Assembly (NCBI GenBank): GCA_029244805.1
Contig: JAQWQH010000104.1
Coordinates: forward strand, 1-47,602
Direction of reading: 5' to 3'
Length of the DNA: 47,602 nucleotides
DNA from: Flavobacteriales bacterium
Lineage (GTDB): Bacteria > Bacteroidota > Bacteroidia > Flavobacteriales_D > Parvicellaceae
This document shows, in pieces, positions 1-8,600 of this stretch (the first letter of the stretch is position 1; each line of letters begins with the position of its first letter). The translations under genes and the position numbers were made by a program. The notes below the pieces were generated by a model. That model had not been told where the DNA came from and did no database searches. It saw only the letters and a program-made list of their open reading frames with translations.

Positions 1-2322
1 TGTCTTTAAGGTTGTGGTGTAGTCTGCTAAGTCCATTAAAGTAGTGTTTTTATTGTCAAGTCTTCCGTATACTCCTTTAAAAGTAACAACCTCTCGCCAT
101 TTTAATTTTCTAAGCAGAGGAAGTTTATTTAATAAAATACCCCCAAAGTGTTGATGTGCATTAAAACTGATATATTCATCACTTACAAATTCATTGATGT
201 TCATTAGGTTATAAGAATCTTCGTTGTACCCCCATGTTTCATTTCCTGGATGTATTTCTAGTAAAGGATAAGGAAGGTCACCCCAGACTTTTCCAATTGA
301 AAACTGATACTTTGTGGTTCCAATAATGGGTAACGAAAACTTATGTTTATAACCTATAACAAGCTTGTGGTATTCATATTCGCTGTTAAATAAATTTGGA
401 ATTCCATATGTGTAAAATACAGTAAAAATAGGGTGTTTAGTTCCTAGAGAAACTCTGTCAAACTCTCCAGAAACATGTTTTTCATGGTGGGCATACCGGA
501 CCAAAAATGAAGCTTCAGAAGTTCTAATGTTTGGTATTGAATCTTGCGTGGAAGTTTCGGGGTTTGTCTTTATAAAAGGCGTAATTCCTAAAGGTGAAAT
601 TGAAGCGTTTCGAAGCATTAGAGTACTTTGTAAGCCAGCCGTCCATTCCCTCTCGAAAGAGGCCCGGTATTCAGTATTAAAAACCAATTTGTTTAGTGGA
701 TTTCTTCTAGCAATTGAAGATACAGCATTTGCAGAATTAAATCCATTTGAACTTAACCCAACTTGTTCTACATCATTTTTGTACACCAATTGGACTAGTC
801 TTCTTGGCTTTTTAGTAATAAAGAATCGTGTTCCACCTCCATATTTAAATTCTTCGTCTAGTAATCCATATGCTGCGTAACCAGATATTTCTATAGATTT
901 ACTAAAGTCGTTGCTGGTTCTTCCTCCCATACTAAAACGATGTCCTTCAACAGGATTCCAGCTGTATAAAGAATATATTGGTCCAAACTCAAATTTACCT
1001 AATATTTTGTAGCCTGTCGCAACCGTTTTAATAATATCCGTATAACTTCTAATTATAGGTAAACGGCTTAATGTGTCAATCATGTCGTAAACACCTTGCT
1101 CTTTTTCTGTTAAGGTGTCTTGTCTGTGTTGATTCCAATACTCATTGCTTTTTAGCTGCACGCTATCTTCGACAAAAATATTGTTTAACCCTTTGTAGAA
1201 TGCATCCGATTTAGGCTTATTTATGACAAATTCTGAGTAATAAGTTGCTTTTCTTCCGTAAAAACCAGTTTTATTTTTTGCTAGGGAAAAAGAGATAAAT
1301 AGCTCATCTTTTGTCAGCATCCAGACTTCATCTTCTACCTGCCGAAAGGTTTGTGTTATGGATAAGTCCTCAACTAAGTTAAGGTTAGCGTCTTTTGCTA
1401 TATTACCTTGAATTTTTTTAACAGCATAAGTCGTATCGTGAATCCATATGGTTCCATCTAGCGTTAATTCTCCTTTCCTCTTAGGCATGTATTTTAATTC
1501 ATAACACCAGTAGCCATCTATATTCATGCTATCTATTAAGTAATACTTGTAGTAACTCAATCCATAATTTGCTATTGGGCTAATAAAGTCTCTTCCCAAT
1601 AGCTTTAGGTTGTTTTCATATACATTAATTTGCTGGTACATATCTCCTGTAAATTGAGATACACTTTGATTATCAACACCAGAAACTCTTGTAGCTTTAA
1701 TTGTTTCTTTATGAGATTTTGGGTTTTTTCGATAATAGTATTGCGAAATGGATTCTGAAATTAAGATAGGTAAATAAGGTTTTCCATCCGTTGAATCAAT
1801 ATTGTCGAATATAAAGTCAAATTTTTTGAAAACTTTACTTTTTTGCAATTTATTGGAGAGGTTGTTAATGTCAAATTCCATCTTATTATATACCTCGTAC
1901 TCATAAGATTCCAGTTTTTCTCTATTGTTAATAGGTTTGTTTTGAATTACTTTTTCGAGAATAGGGTGTGCTGGGTTTGTATTGCTCGGAATTATGATTA
2001 ATTCAGGCAAATCTGTAGATGCTTCAGAAAGCTGAAAATCTATTCTTTGAGAAATATCTTTGTTAATAGCAATGGACAATCTTGTGTATCCAACAAAAGA
2101 AGCTGAAAGAGAATCTGTACTATAATAAGATTCTAATTCATAATATCCATCTAAATCTGTTGTTGTTCCAATTTTAGATCCTTGAAAAGTGACATTAACA
2201 AAAGGAAGTGGCTCTTTAGTTTCAACATCTGTTACGGTCCCATAAACTTTTGTTTTTTGACTAAAGCCATTTATGGTTAATAGCAAAATGATGCAAATTA
2301 ATATGTGGTTCGTTTTAATCAA
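1..2322 (-). CDS. DUF5686 / carboxypeptidase-regulatory-like outer-membrane protein (3' end cut by window)
   Basis: The reading frame is open from a TTG at 2322 to the window edge, giving 774 codons. The predicted start reads LIKTNHILICIILLL, a signal peptide ending near GFSQ. Residues of about 23-110 form a CarboxypepD_reg-like beta-sandwich (KVYGTVTDVETKEPLPFVNV, then TTTDLDGYYEL). The remainder matches DUF5686, including SGYAAYGLLDEEFKYGG, the segment FVSDEYISF and LLRKLKWREVV near the window edge. Family members run to roughly 830 residues, so about 50-60 C-terminal residues are missing. The family is Bacteroidota-specific, exported and probably outer-membrane associated; its function is unknown to me. 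The gene lies 15 bases downstream of tatC in the same frame and is probably cotranscribed. No ATG is available upstream of the signal peptide because the tatC stop is in frame, so TTG is the best start. Confidence 0.88.
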   Translation of the reverse strand, partial: MIKTNHILICIILLLTINGFSQKTKVYGTVTDVETKEPLPFVNVTFQGSKIGTTTDLDGYYELESYYSTDSLSASFVGYTRLSIAINKDISQRIDFQLSEASTDLPELIIIPSNTNPAHPILEKVIQNKPINNREKLESYEYEVYNKMEFDINNLSNKLQKSKVFKKFDFIFDNIDSTDGKPYLPILISESISQYYYRKNPKSHKETIKATRVSGVDNQSVSQFTGDMYQQINVYENNLKLLGRDFISPIANYGLSYYKYYLIDSMNIDGYWCYELKYMPKRKGELTLDGTIWIHDTTYAVKKIQGNIAKDANLNLVEDLSITQTFRQVEDEVWMLTKDELFISFSLAKNKTGFYGRKATYYSEFVINKPKSDAFYKGLNNIFVEDSVQLKSNEYWNQHRQDTLTEKEQGVYDMIDTLSRLPIIRSYTDIIKTVATGYKILGKFEFGPIYSLYSWNPVEGHRFSMGGRTSNDFSKSIEISGYAAYGLLDEEFKYGGGTRFFITKKPRRLVQLVYKNDVEQVGLSSNGFNSANAVSSIARRNPLNKLVFNTEYRASFEREWTAGLQSTLMLRNASISPLGITPFIKTNPETSTQDSIPNIRTSEASFLVRYAHHEKHVSGEFDRVSLGTKHPIFTVFYTYGIPNLFNSEYEYHKLVIGYKHKFSLPIIGTTKYQFSIGKVWGDLPYPLLEIHPGNETWGYNEDSYNLMNINEFVSDEYISFNAHQHFGGILLNKLPLLRKLKWREVVTFKGVYGRLDNKNTTLMDLADYTTTLKT

Positions 2323-2337
2323 TTGATTTGAAAAAAA

Positions 2338-3147
2338 TTATTTTGGTTTTTTGACCACTCTTTTTGAGGCTATAATCCCTATTTCATAAAGAATTAATAT
2401 GGGAAAAGAGACTAATACTTGACTTATAATATCCGGAGGTGTTATTATTGCTGAGAGTACCAATATGGCAACTAAAGCATGTTTTCTATACTTTATCAGG
2501 AGTGCCGGAGAAATAATGCCTAGCTTGGTAAGTAGATAAATAATTATTGGCAATTCAAAAAAGAGTCCACTGAAAAGAGTTGTTGTGGTTATCATTGTCA
2601 TATAACTGTTGATGGTGAAGTTATTTTGAATTTCTGCAGTAAGTTTATAAGAGCCGAAAAACTGAACACATAATGGACTGACTAAAAAGTAGCCGAATGC
2701 TACTCCGAAAAAGAAGAGTAGAGAGCCATAAAACACAATTCCTTTTGTTACGTAGACTTCTTTATCTTTAAGACCAGGCTTTACAAAACTCCATATTTGA
2801 TGAAATATAAATGGAAAGCACATTAAAAATCCTCCCACTATAGCAAAGTACATGTTGGTAGCAAATTGCTGTGTCATTTCAATTGATTGAATATCAATAG
2901 GGATTTCTGTTCCGCATAATGTGTCTTCTAACCCAAGTGATTGGGACATCCAACAAAAGAACCGGTAGGTAGGAAACTCCATTTCTGACATGGCTAAATA
3001 CACATGTTTAATAATGGGATCGGTATAAATAAATAATACCGTTGCTATAATTAAAATAGCAATGGAAGACTTTACCAAACGCCATCTCAATTCCTCGAGA
3101 TGTTTTAAGAAAGGCATTTTTTTATCGTCTTTTTCTTCTTTAGTCAT
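2338..3147 (-). CDS. tatC: Twin-arginine translocase subunit TatC
   Basis: This 269-residue protein is a polytopic inner-membrane component of the Tat pathway, which exports folded proteins carrying RR signal peptides. The N-terminal cytoplasmic motif PFLKHLEELRWRL is the TatC signature and contains the acidic residues that contact the signal peptide. About six hydrophobic segments follow, including LIIATVLFIYTD, FAIVGGFLMCFPFIF and GIVFYGSLLFFFGVAFGYF. The length is usual for Bacteroidota TatC. A hydrophilic insertion of about 35 residues with two Cys lies between the first two membrane segments, as is common in this phylum. The start ATG is followed by the charged stretch TKEEKDDKK. DUF5686 lies immediately downstream; no tatA is present in the window. 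Confidence 0.95.
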   Translation of the reverse strand: MTKEEKDDKKMPFLKHLEELRWRLVKSSIAILIIATVLFIYTDPIIKHVYLAMSEMEFPTYRFFCWMSQSLGLEDTLCGTEIPIDIQSIEMTQQFATNMYFAIVGGFLMCFPFIFHQIWSFVKPGLKDKEVYVTKGIVFYGSLLFFFGVAFGYFLVSPLCVQFFGSYKLTAEIQNNFTINSYMTMITTTTLFSGLFFELPIIIYLLTKLGIISPALLIKYRKHALVAILVLSAIITPPDIISQVLVSFPILILYEIGIIASKRVVKKPK

Positions 3148-3260
3148 TTTATTAAAGCATATCCAATGATAAGGGCAGCGAAAATACGGAATATCGTTAA
3201 ATTAATCGTGTATGTGGCGCTATATGTTGTCTCTAAAATAACTAGTCGTGATTGTAATTC

Positions 3261-3309
3261 GAAGTTGAGCTACTCAACTTCCCATTCTTTAACTTCGCTC
3301 AGAACGAAG
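3261..3309. terminator. Two adjacent hairpins between divergent tatC and the methyltransferase gene
   Basis: Arms of 8 bases, gaagttga and tcaacttc, separated by 5 bases occupy 3261-3281. A second, shorter inverted repeat (cttcg ... cgaag) occupies 3293-3309. Both flanking genes point away from this stretch, so a terminator role is not expected; a relic of a dispersed intergenic element or a regulatory structure are alternatives. No clear T-tract follows. The rest of 3148-3350 shows nothing else that I can identify. Confidence 0.3.
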
Positions 3310-3350
3310 AATTTCACTCTTTAATAATTAGAATATTCTCTTCTTCTGCC

Positions 3351-3358
3351 TATTTTTG
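3351..3358 (+). promoter_or_regulatory. Predicted -7 element (TATTTTTG) for the methyltransferase gene
   Basis: The octamer matches the Bacteroidota TAnnTTTG consensus exactly. It lies 25 bases upstream of the TTG start at 3384, so the transcript would begin near 3363. No good -33 TTTG is visible. Confidence 0.5.
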
Positions 3359-3383
3359 TGAATCACATAAATATAAAGGTAGG

Positions 3384-4163
3384 TTGACTGCACAAGTTTT
3401 AAAATATATTTCATACAGGATAAAAGCTGTTTCAAAACACAAGGTACATTCACCGTTTGTATATGACTTAATAATCGATGTTTTTGAAAATGACAATAGT
3501 TACTATGCCTTCCCTGCGGTGGAGTTTATTCGTAAAAAACTATTATTATCCAAACGTGTTCTCACGGTTGATGATTTGGGAGCTGGCTCCCGCGTTTTTA
3601 ATTCGAATCAACGAAAAATAAAGAGTATAGCAAAGCACTCTTCAAAGAATCCGAAATATGCACAGCTATTATTTCGAATGGTTAATTACTATCACCCCAA
3701 TACTATTTTAGAGCTAGGTACGTCTTTAGGCCTGACAACAGCTTATTTGGCGAAAGCAAGGAAAAAAGCTAAAGTGTATACTCTTGAGGGAAGTCCAGAA
3801 ATATGTAAAGTAGCTAAAAATACTTTTAAATCTTTACGCCTCGATAACGTGCAAATGGTACAAGGGAATTTTAGCGATACCTTAGCTGAAATTCTTCCTA
3901 AAATTACTGTTTTGGACTTTGTTTTTTTTGATGGTAACCATCAAAAGAAACCGACTCTTGATTATTTTAATCAGTGTTTAGAGAAAGCAAATGAAAATAG
4001 TGTGTTTGTTTTTGACGATATTCATTGGTCGGATGAAATGACAGAAGCTTGGGAAGAGATTAAAAACCATCCCAAAGTAACTCTTACGGTCGATATTTTC
4101 CAATTTGGCATTGTTTACTTTCGCACAGGAATAGAGAAACAGCATTTTGTGTTGAGGTATTAG
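3384..4163 (+). CDS. Class I SAM-dependent methyltransferase (Methyltransf_24-like)
   Basis: This 259-residue protein has a Rossmann-type methyltransferase core in its second half. Motif I is ILELGTSLGLTTAYLA at about residues 108-123. It is followed by an acidic strand end (VYTLEG) that would bind the ribose of SAM, then DFVFFDGNHQ and SVFVFDDIHW, the DDIHW segment being typical of the O-methyltransferase/Methyltransf_24 group. The N-terminal 100 residues (KAVSKHKVHSPFVYDLI) are characteristic of a Bacteroidota clade in which this domain precedes the methyltransferase fold. The substrate is unknown. The start is TTG at 3384, because an in-frame stop lies just upstream at 3369, with aaaggtagg before it. 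The gene stands alone, divergent from tatC. Confidence 0.82.
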   Translation: MTAQVLKYISYRIKAVSKHKVHSPFVYDLIIDVFENDNSYYAFPAVEFIRKKLLLSKRVLTVDDLGAGSRVFNSNQRKIKSIAKHSSKNPKYAQLLFRMVNYYHPNTILELGTSLGLTTAYLAKARKKAKVYTLEGSPEICKVAKNTFKSLRLDNVQMVQGNFSDTLAEILPKITVLDFVFFDGNHQKKPTLDYFNQCLEKANENSVFVFDDIHWSDEMTEAWEEIKNHPKVTLTVDIFQFGIVYFRTGIEKQHFVLRY

Positions 4164-4229
4164 CTATGTTTAGCTTTCCAAGCAACACTTCATTGCGAGT
4201 TCCTATTTAATTGGTGTAGTAATCTCATT

Positions 4230-4247
4230 ATAGAATTCTATTTTTTT
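4230..4247 (+). terminator. Short palindrome followed by T-tract downstream of the methyltransferase gene
   Basis: The perfect 12-base palindrome atagaattctat is followed directly by six further T residues. A palindrome with no loop makes a weak hairpin, so this is only a tentative terminator. Nothing else is recognisable in 4164-4348. Confidence 0.25.
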
Positions 4248-4348
4248 AGGTAATTGATGTTAGTCTCCATTCCTCCGAAACCTTAGTCCATTAAGTCCAT
4301 TTGATTCACCTAATAACTTCTTTAGTTTAAAATTCCTATATTTCTAAA

Positions 4349-4843
4349 ATGAAATTAAGTAGTTACATCTTGCAGTTTGCAGTATTCGTTTGTATTGTTT
4401 TATTATTTACAGAGTGCAGAAATAATGCAAAATTTGAACGAGACGTAAATACGTTTTTTGCAACATTATTCTTTCTTATTGTTATGATTATTGGAGGCAT
4501 ACCTTCCATTGTTTTTAGTGCAATAAGCACTAGATCTGCTAAATCATCAATGCGCGTTATTGCAATCGTGTTTGTTTCTGTTTTTGCTTTATGTTCTCTA
4601 ATTTCAATACCATTATTTGAGTCATTTTGGAAAAAAGGAGCAAAAGATTGGATAGCCTTTATTGCTATTGTTCAATATGGGTCCTTGGTACTCTCGATAA
4701 TATTAGTTGTTGTGGGAGTTAACAATAGAAACAAAAGAATTCAGAATAGTTCACATTTTGCCAATACAATAGAACAAGACAAAGTTAAAGACATTAATTC
4801 GGATGACGAAATAGATTATCTGGATGAGATCTTAAATGATTAA
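4349..4843 (+). CDS. Small predicted membrane protein of unknown function
   Basis: The 164-residue product begins with a hydrophobic stretch (YILQFAVFVCIVLLFTEC) that could be a signal anchor or, given the Cys near its end, a poorly matching lipoprotein signal. Three further hydrophobic segments follow: FFATLFFLIVMIIGGIPSIVF, VIAIVFVSVFALCSLISIPLF and FIAIVQYGSLVLSIILVVVG. The last about 35 residues are hydrophilic and acidic (SDDEIDYLDEIL). I do not recognise the family. The stop codon is separated from that of the convergent peptidase gene by one base. The start ATG is the first in the frame; a near-consensus TATATTTC lies only five bases upstream of it. Confidence 0.6.
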   Translation: MKLSSYILQFAVFVCIVLLFTECRNNAKFERDVNTFFATLFFLIVMIIGGIPSIVFSAISTRSAKSSMRVIAIVFVSVFALCSLISIPLFESFWKKGAKDWIAFIAIVQYGSLVLSIILVVVGVNNRNKRIQNSSHFANTIEQDKVKDINSDDEIDYLDEILND

Positions 4844-4844
4844 A

Positions 4845-5816
4845 CTATTCCATTGATTGGGTTGGTTTGGAAGATAGCTCAATTACTTTTTCGTATTCTT
4901 CAGGAGATAAATCATTGAAGAAGAAGTTAACCGGATTGATTGGTTTTCCGTTTTTTCTTACTTCGTAATGTAAATGCGCACCAACAGAAGCACCTGTATT
5001 CCCTACATAGGCAATTACATCACCTCTTTTTACTTTTTGTCCTTTTTTCACATTGTATTTACTGCAATGCGCATATCTTGTTTTATAACCAAATCCATGG
5101 TCAATAATCACAATTTGACCGTAACCACTCATCCAATTAGCTTTTTCTACGACACCATCACCGGTAACGTATATTTCTGTTCCACTTTTGGCTGTAAAGT
5201 CCATCCCGGCATGAAGTTTCATTATTTTGTAAATAGGGTGCATGCGCATTCCATAACCAGATGCCAAGCGAGTTAGATCAGCATTGTTAATCGGCTGAAT
5301 AGAAGGTATTGAGTGTAGGATTTCTCCCTTGGTTTTAATCAATTCAATAACTTCATCATAGGACCTAGATTGAGCAACTAATTGTTTTTCTATTTTTTCT
5401 ATTTTTTTCGCTATCTCTATAACTAATTCGCGGTGGGCAATATTATTATATTTATCGTATTTAATTGGGTTCCCCCCAGTGCCTAATCCTCTTTTGTGCT
5501 GTGGGTAAGGATCCGCTTCAAAAATAGCTCTATAGATATTGTCATCTCGGCTCTGCGATTCTTCTAAGACTAATTCAATTTCTTCTAATTCTTTCATAAA
5601 GCTAATTAGCTCTTCCTTGGTTGAATCAATATCTACTTGAGCTTCCTTAACTCCTTGGTTTTTAATGTAAGGGTAGAGTAAGGCAACTATTATTGATGCA
5701 AAAACAATGGTAGAAATGATGAAGTAAGAAAACTTTCGAACATAACTTTTCCATCCAAGTTGCACTTCTTCGTAATTTAAACTCTCAGGATTGTATTTGA
5801 ATTTGGTTTTTGACAA
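4845..5816 (-). CDS. M23 (LytM-type) peptidoglycan endopeptidase, membrane anchored
   Basis: The 323-residue protein has a cytoplasmic N-terminus, one membrane segment at about 29-50, a coiled-coil-rich periplasmic region at about 56-165 and a C-terminal M23 domain from about residue 183. The zinc site appears intact: H202 and D206 in LHAGMDF, and H283 in HLHYEV. The catalytic His pair would be H250 (TRYAH) and H281. Active M23 enzymes cleave peptide cross-links in the cell wall. The TM-coiled-coil-M23 layout resembles the cell-shape and division factors of this phylum. It is transcribed divergently from alaS, with 103 bases between the starts. Confidence 0.9.
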   Translation of the reverse strand: MSKTKFKYNPESLNYEEVQLGWKSYVRKFSYFIISTIVFASIIVALLYPYIKNQGVKEAQVDIDSTKEELISFMKELEEIELVLEESQSRDDNIYRAIFEADPYPQHKRGLGTGGNPIKYDKYNNIAHRELVIEIAKKIEKIEKQLVAQSRSYDEVIELIKTKGEILHSIPSIQPINNADLTRLASGYGMRMHPIYKIMKLHAGMDFTAKSGTEIYVTGDGVVEKANWMSGYGQIVIIDHGFGYKTRYAHCSKYNVKKGQKVKRGDVIAYVGNTGASVGAHLHYEVRKNGKPINPVNFFFNDLSPEEYEKVIELSSKPTQSME

Positions 5817-5856
5817 AATAGGTTTCGTTGTGAGCGTGAAATTAGGCTAAAATCGC

Positions 5857-5864
5857 TAAATTTG
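5857..5864 (+). promoter_or_regulatory. Predicted -7 element (TAAATTTG) for alaS
   Basis: This is an exact TAnnTTTG match 55 bases upstream of the alaS ATG. A TTG at 5828-5830 is a possible upstream element, though the 26-base spacing is long. Confidence 0.5.
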
Positions 5865-5919
5865 CAACCTTCTTATCTAGCGTAAGATTTAAGGCATTGA
5901 TATAATAAAAATTAACGGA

Positions 5920-6570
5920 ATGACATCTAAGGAAATACGTCAAAAATTTCTCGACTTTTTTGCTTCAAAAAATCACACGATAGTTGATTCGGCACCTATG
6001 GTGGTGAAAGATGATCCTACGCTTATGTTTAACAATGCTGGGATGAATCAATTTAAGGATATATTCTTGGGTAATTCTACTCCCAAAGATGTTCGTGTTG
6101 CGAACTCTCAAAAATGTTTGCGCGTATCGGGAAAACACAATGATTTAGAAGAAGTAGGTGTAGATACATATCACCATACAATGTTCGAGATGTTAGGGAA
6201 TTGGTCTTTTGGAGATTATTTTAAAAAGGAGTCGATCGAATGGGCATGGGAATTATTGACGGCGGTATACGGTTTGGATAAGGATAGATTGTATATCACC
6301 GTTTTTAAAGGCGATAACGAAGATGGAACGGAGAAAGATCAGGAAGCTTATGATATCTGGAGATCAATAATTCCTGACGAGCATATTTTAGCATGTGACA
6401 AAAAAGATAACTTTTGGGAAATGGGAGATACTGGTCCGTGTGGTCCTTGCTCCGAGATTCATATTGATTTAAGGACGGATGCTGAACGAATAAAAGTGCC
6501 CGGTACTGAATTGGTAAATATGGATCACCCACAAGTGATTGAAATTTGGAATTTGGTTTTTATGCAATAA
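5920..6570 (+). CDS. alaS: Alanyl-tRNA synthetase, N-terminal part ending at an in-frame TAA
   Basis: Residues 1-216 are a clear class II AlaRS N-terminus: [32 protein letters not shown] (motif 2 region), [37 protein letters not shown] and finally EIWNLVFMQ. Translation then meets TAA at 6568-6570. In homologues this segment continues FMQ-[Y/F]-NR, and the next codons here are AAC CGA (N R), so the frame is unbroken and one Tyr/Phe codon appears as a stop. TAT or TAC to TAA is a single-base change. This fragment holds motifs 1 and 2 but not motif 3, so it should not aminoacylate alone. The full gene, 5920-8559, would encode about 879 residues, normal for AlaRS. AlaRS is essential, so sequence error, readthrough, a split enzyme or a second copy elsewhere must be considered. 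Confidence 0.9.
   Translation: MTSKEIRQKFLDFFASKNHTIVDSAPMVVKDDPTLMFNNAGMNQFKDIFLGNSTPKDVRVANSQKCLRVSGKHNDLEEVGVDTYHHTMFEMLGNWSFGDYFKKESIEWAWELLTAVYGLDKDRLYITVFKGDNEDGTEKDQEAYDIWRSIIPDEHILACDKKDNFWEMGDTGPCGPCSEIHIDLRTDAERIKVPGTELVNMDHPQVIEIWNLVFMQ
6568..6570 (+). other. alaS: In-frame TAA interrupting alaS at codon 217
   Basis: The stop replaces the aromatic residue of the FMQ-[Y/F]-NR segment. The reading frame before and after is the same, there is no indel, and an ATG at 6577 follows after two sense codons. TAA ends most other genes in the window, so general reassignment of TAA is excluded. Confidence 0.92.
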
Positions 6571-6576
6571 AACCGA

Positions 6577-8559
6577 ATGGCGGATAGAAGTTTGGTTCCG
6601 CTTAAGAACAATCATATTGACACTGGAATGGGCTTTGAGCGTTTAGCGGTTGCATTACAGGGAAAAACGAGTAATTACGATACAGATGTCTTTTCTCCAT
6701 TATTAAACAAGATAGAAGATTTATCAGGGTTAAAATACCGTCCTGAAAATGAAGAAAAGCATAAACAAGCATTGATGGTAAACATTGCCATGCGGGTTAT
6801 TTCTGATCATGTCAGAGCAATTTCTTTTTCAATAGCAGACGGCCAATTACCCTCAAATACTGGAGCGGGCTATGTAATCCGAAGGATTCTAAGAAGAGCA
6901 GTTCGTTATGGTTATCAATCTCTAGAATTGAAAGAGCCATTTATGTACCGGCTAGTTCCGGTATTGGCCAATCAAATGGGTAATGCTTTTCCGGAATTAG
7001 CAACGCAAAAAGTATTGATTGAAAAGGTAATAAAAGAAGAAGAAACTTCTTTTTTTAGAACGCTTGAACTTGGTTTAAAAAGAATCGATCAGATTTGTAT
7101 AAAATTAAATTCTGACAAGAAGAATGTTGTTCCCGGTAAGGAGGTATTTGAATTGTATGATACATTTGGTTTTCCAGTCGACTTAACTAATCTAATTGCC
7201 GAAGGTTATAGAATGACTATTGATGAAGGAAGTTTTAATGAGGAATTGCAAAAACAAAAAAATCGTTCTCGTAAAGATGCTCAAACGGAAACAAGCGATT
7301 GGATTATATTAAAAGAAGATGACCAGGAAGAGTTTGTTGGTTATGACTTCGCAGAGTCTGATGTATATATAACAAGATATAGAAAGGTAATTGTTAAAGG
7401 AAAAGAATTGTACCAGCTTGTTTTTAATTTTACGCCATTTTATGCCGAAGGTGGCGGGCAGGTTGGAGATAGAGGTTATATTGAAGCGAATGGTGCAAAA
7501 ACATCAATTTTCGATACTAAAAAAGAGAATAATTTAATAATTCATTTTGCGAACGAATTGCCTCTAGATACAAACCTTAACTTTAAGGCGGTAGTTGACA
7601 TCGATAAAAGAACACTTACTGCCAATAATCATACTGCTACGCATTTAATGCATGAAGCTTTAAGAGAAGTTTTAGGAGCACATGTTGAGCAAAAAGGTTC
7701 TTTGGTAAATGAAAAATATTTGCGCTTCGATTTTTCTCATTTTGGTAAAGTAACTGACGAAGAATTAGCTAAAGTTGAAACTTTAGTAAATCAGCGCATA
7801 AGGCAAAGCATTGATTTGGAAGAACAAAGAATGGTTCCTGTTAATAAGGCAAAAGAGATGGGTGCGATGATGTTGTTTGGAGAAAAATATGGAGATGTGG
7901 TTCGCGTTATTAAGTTTGGCTCGAGCATAGAACTTTGCGGAGGAATACATGCTGAAAAGACTTCTCAAATAGGATCTTTTAAAATAACTGCTGAAAGCTC
8001 AATTGCCTCTGGAATACGGCGAATTGAAGCTATAACTTCAGTTGCAGCAGATAAACATTTGCAATCTCAATTGAACTTGCTTCATGAGGTAAGGGATTTA
8101 TTGAAGGGTCCAAAAGACATAAAAAAGGCCATTTCTGATTTATTAGGTCAAAACTCAAAACTAAACAAAGAAATAGCTTTACTTAAAAAAGACAAAGCAG
8201 GTGATGTTAAAAAGGAATTATTGGATGCAATAGAGCCTATTAATGGAGTTAATTTTTTAGCGAAAAAAGTAGATTTAGATAGCGGAGCAATTAAAGATTT
8301 GGCATTTCAATTAAAGGGGGAGGTCGATGATTTGTTTATGATATTGGGAGCAGAAACAGATGGAAAGGTTATTATCTCAATTGCTCTTTCCGATAGCTTA
8401 GTTAAAGGAAAGGATCTACATGCAGGAAATATGATTCGTGAGCTAGCTAAGGAAATAGGTGGAGGTGGAGGTGGACAGCCAACCTTTGCAACTGCTGGAG
8501 GAAAAAATGCTAGCGGAATTTCAATTGCATTGGCTAAAGCAAAGGATTATTTAGCTTAG
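6577..8559 (+). CDS. alaS: Alanyl-tRNA synthetase, C-terminal part downstream of the in-frame stop
   Basis: From the ATG after the stop, 660 residues continue AlaRS without further damage. They contain motif 3 (DTGMGFERL), the tRNA-recognition region (SDHVRAISFSIADG, GAGYVIRRILRRAVRYG) and the editing domain, whose zinc ligands lie in HTATH and CGGIH. After a linker (KLNKEIALLKKDK) comes the C-Ala domain with the Gly-rich GGGGGGQPTF near the end. Just after the stop, the sequence reads MADRSL; homologues that I recall read KADGSL or similar, so the Met that could restart translation and the Arg both look unusual. No convincing ribosome-binding site precedes the ATG, although this phylum often lacks them. 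Reinitiation after the nearby TAA is possible but unproven. Confidence 0.9.
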   Translation: MADRSLVPLKNNHIDTGMGFERLAVALQGKTSNYDTDVFSPLLNKIEDLSGLKYRPENEEKHKQALMVNIAMRVISDHVRAISFSIADGQLPSNTGAGYVIRRILRRAVRYGYQSLELKEPFMYRLVPVLANQMGNAFPELATQKVLIEKVIKEEETSFFRTLELGLKRIDQICIKLNSDKKNVVPGKEVFELYDTFGFPVDLTNLIAEGYRMTIDEGSFNEELQKQKNRSRKDAQTETSDWIILKEDDQEEFVGYDFAESDVYITRYRKVIVKGKELYQLVFNFTPFYAEGGGQVGDRGYIEANGAKTSIFDTKKENNLIIHFANELPLDTNLNFKAVVDIDKRTLTANNHTATHLMHEALREVLGAHVEQKGSLVNEKYLRFDFSHFGKVTDEELAKVETLVNQRIRQSIDLEEQRMVPVNKAKEMGAMMLFGEKYGDVVRVIKFGSSIELCGGIHAEKTSQIGSFKITAESSIASGIRRIEAITSVAADKHLQSQLNLLHEVRDLLKGPKDIKKAISDLLGQNSKLNKEIALLKKDKAGDVKKELLDAIEPINGVNFLAKKVDLDSGAIKDLAFQLKGEVDDLFMILGAETDGKVIISIALSDSLVKGKDLHAGNMIRELAKEIGGGGGGQPTFATAGGKNASGISIALAKAKDYLA

Positions 8560-8560
8560 G

Positions 8561-8576
8561 CAAAAGTTGACTTTTG
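8561..8576. terminator. Hairpin between convergent alaS and the response regulator gene
   Basis: The arms caaaag and cttttg flank a 4-base loop (ttga). It starts two bases after the alaS TAG stop and could act in both directions. The T-tracts are short, so the call is tentative. Confidence 0.4.
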
Positions 8577-8600
8577 ATTGAAATTTCAGAGGTGTTTCTA

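Noticed and set aside
527-880. A 117-codon open frame on the plus strand
   Set aside because: It is antisense to the DUF5686 gene, whose frame is continuous and family-matched over the same bases.
5920-8559. General reassignment of TAA to a sense codon
   Set aside because: Many intact genes here end in TAA at the expected length (tatC, rpsL, rpsG, rplC, rplB and others), so TAA is a normal stop.
5920-8559. Frameshift as the cause of the split alaS
   Set aside because: The codons before and after the TAA are in the same frame and both match AlaRS, so the break is a single codon, not an indel.
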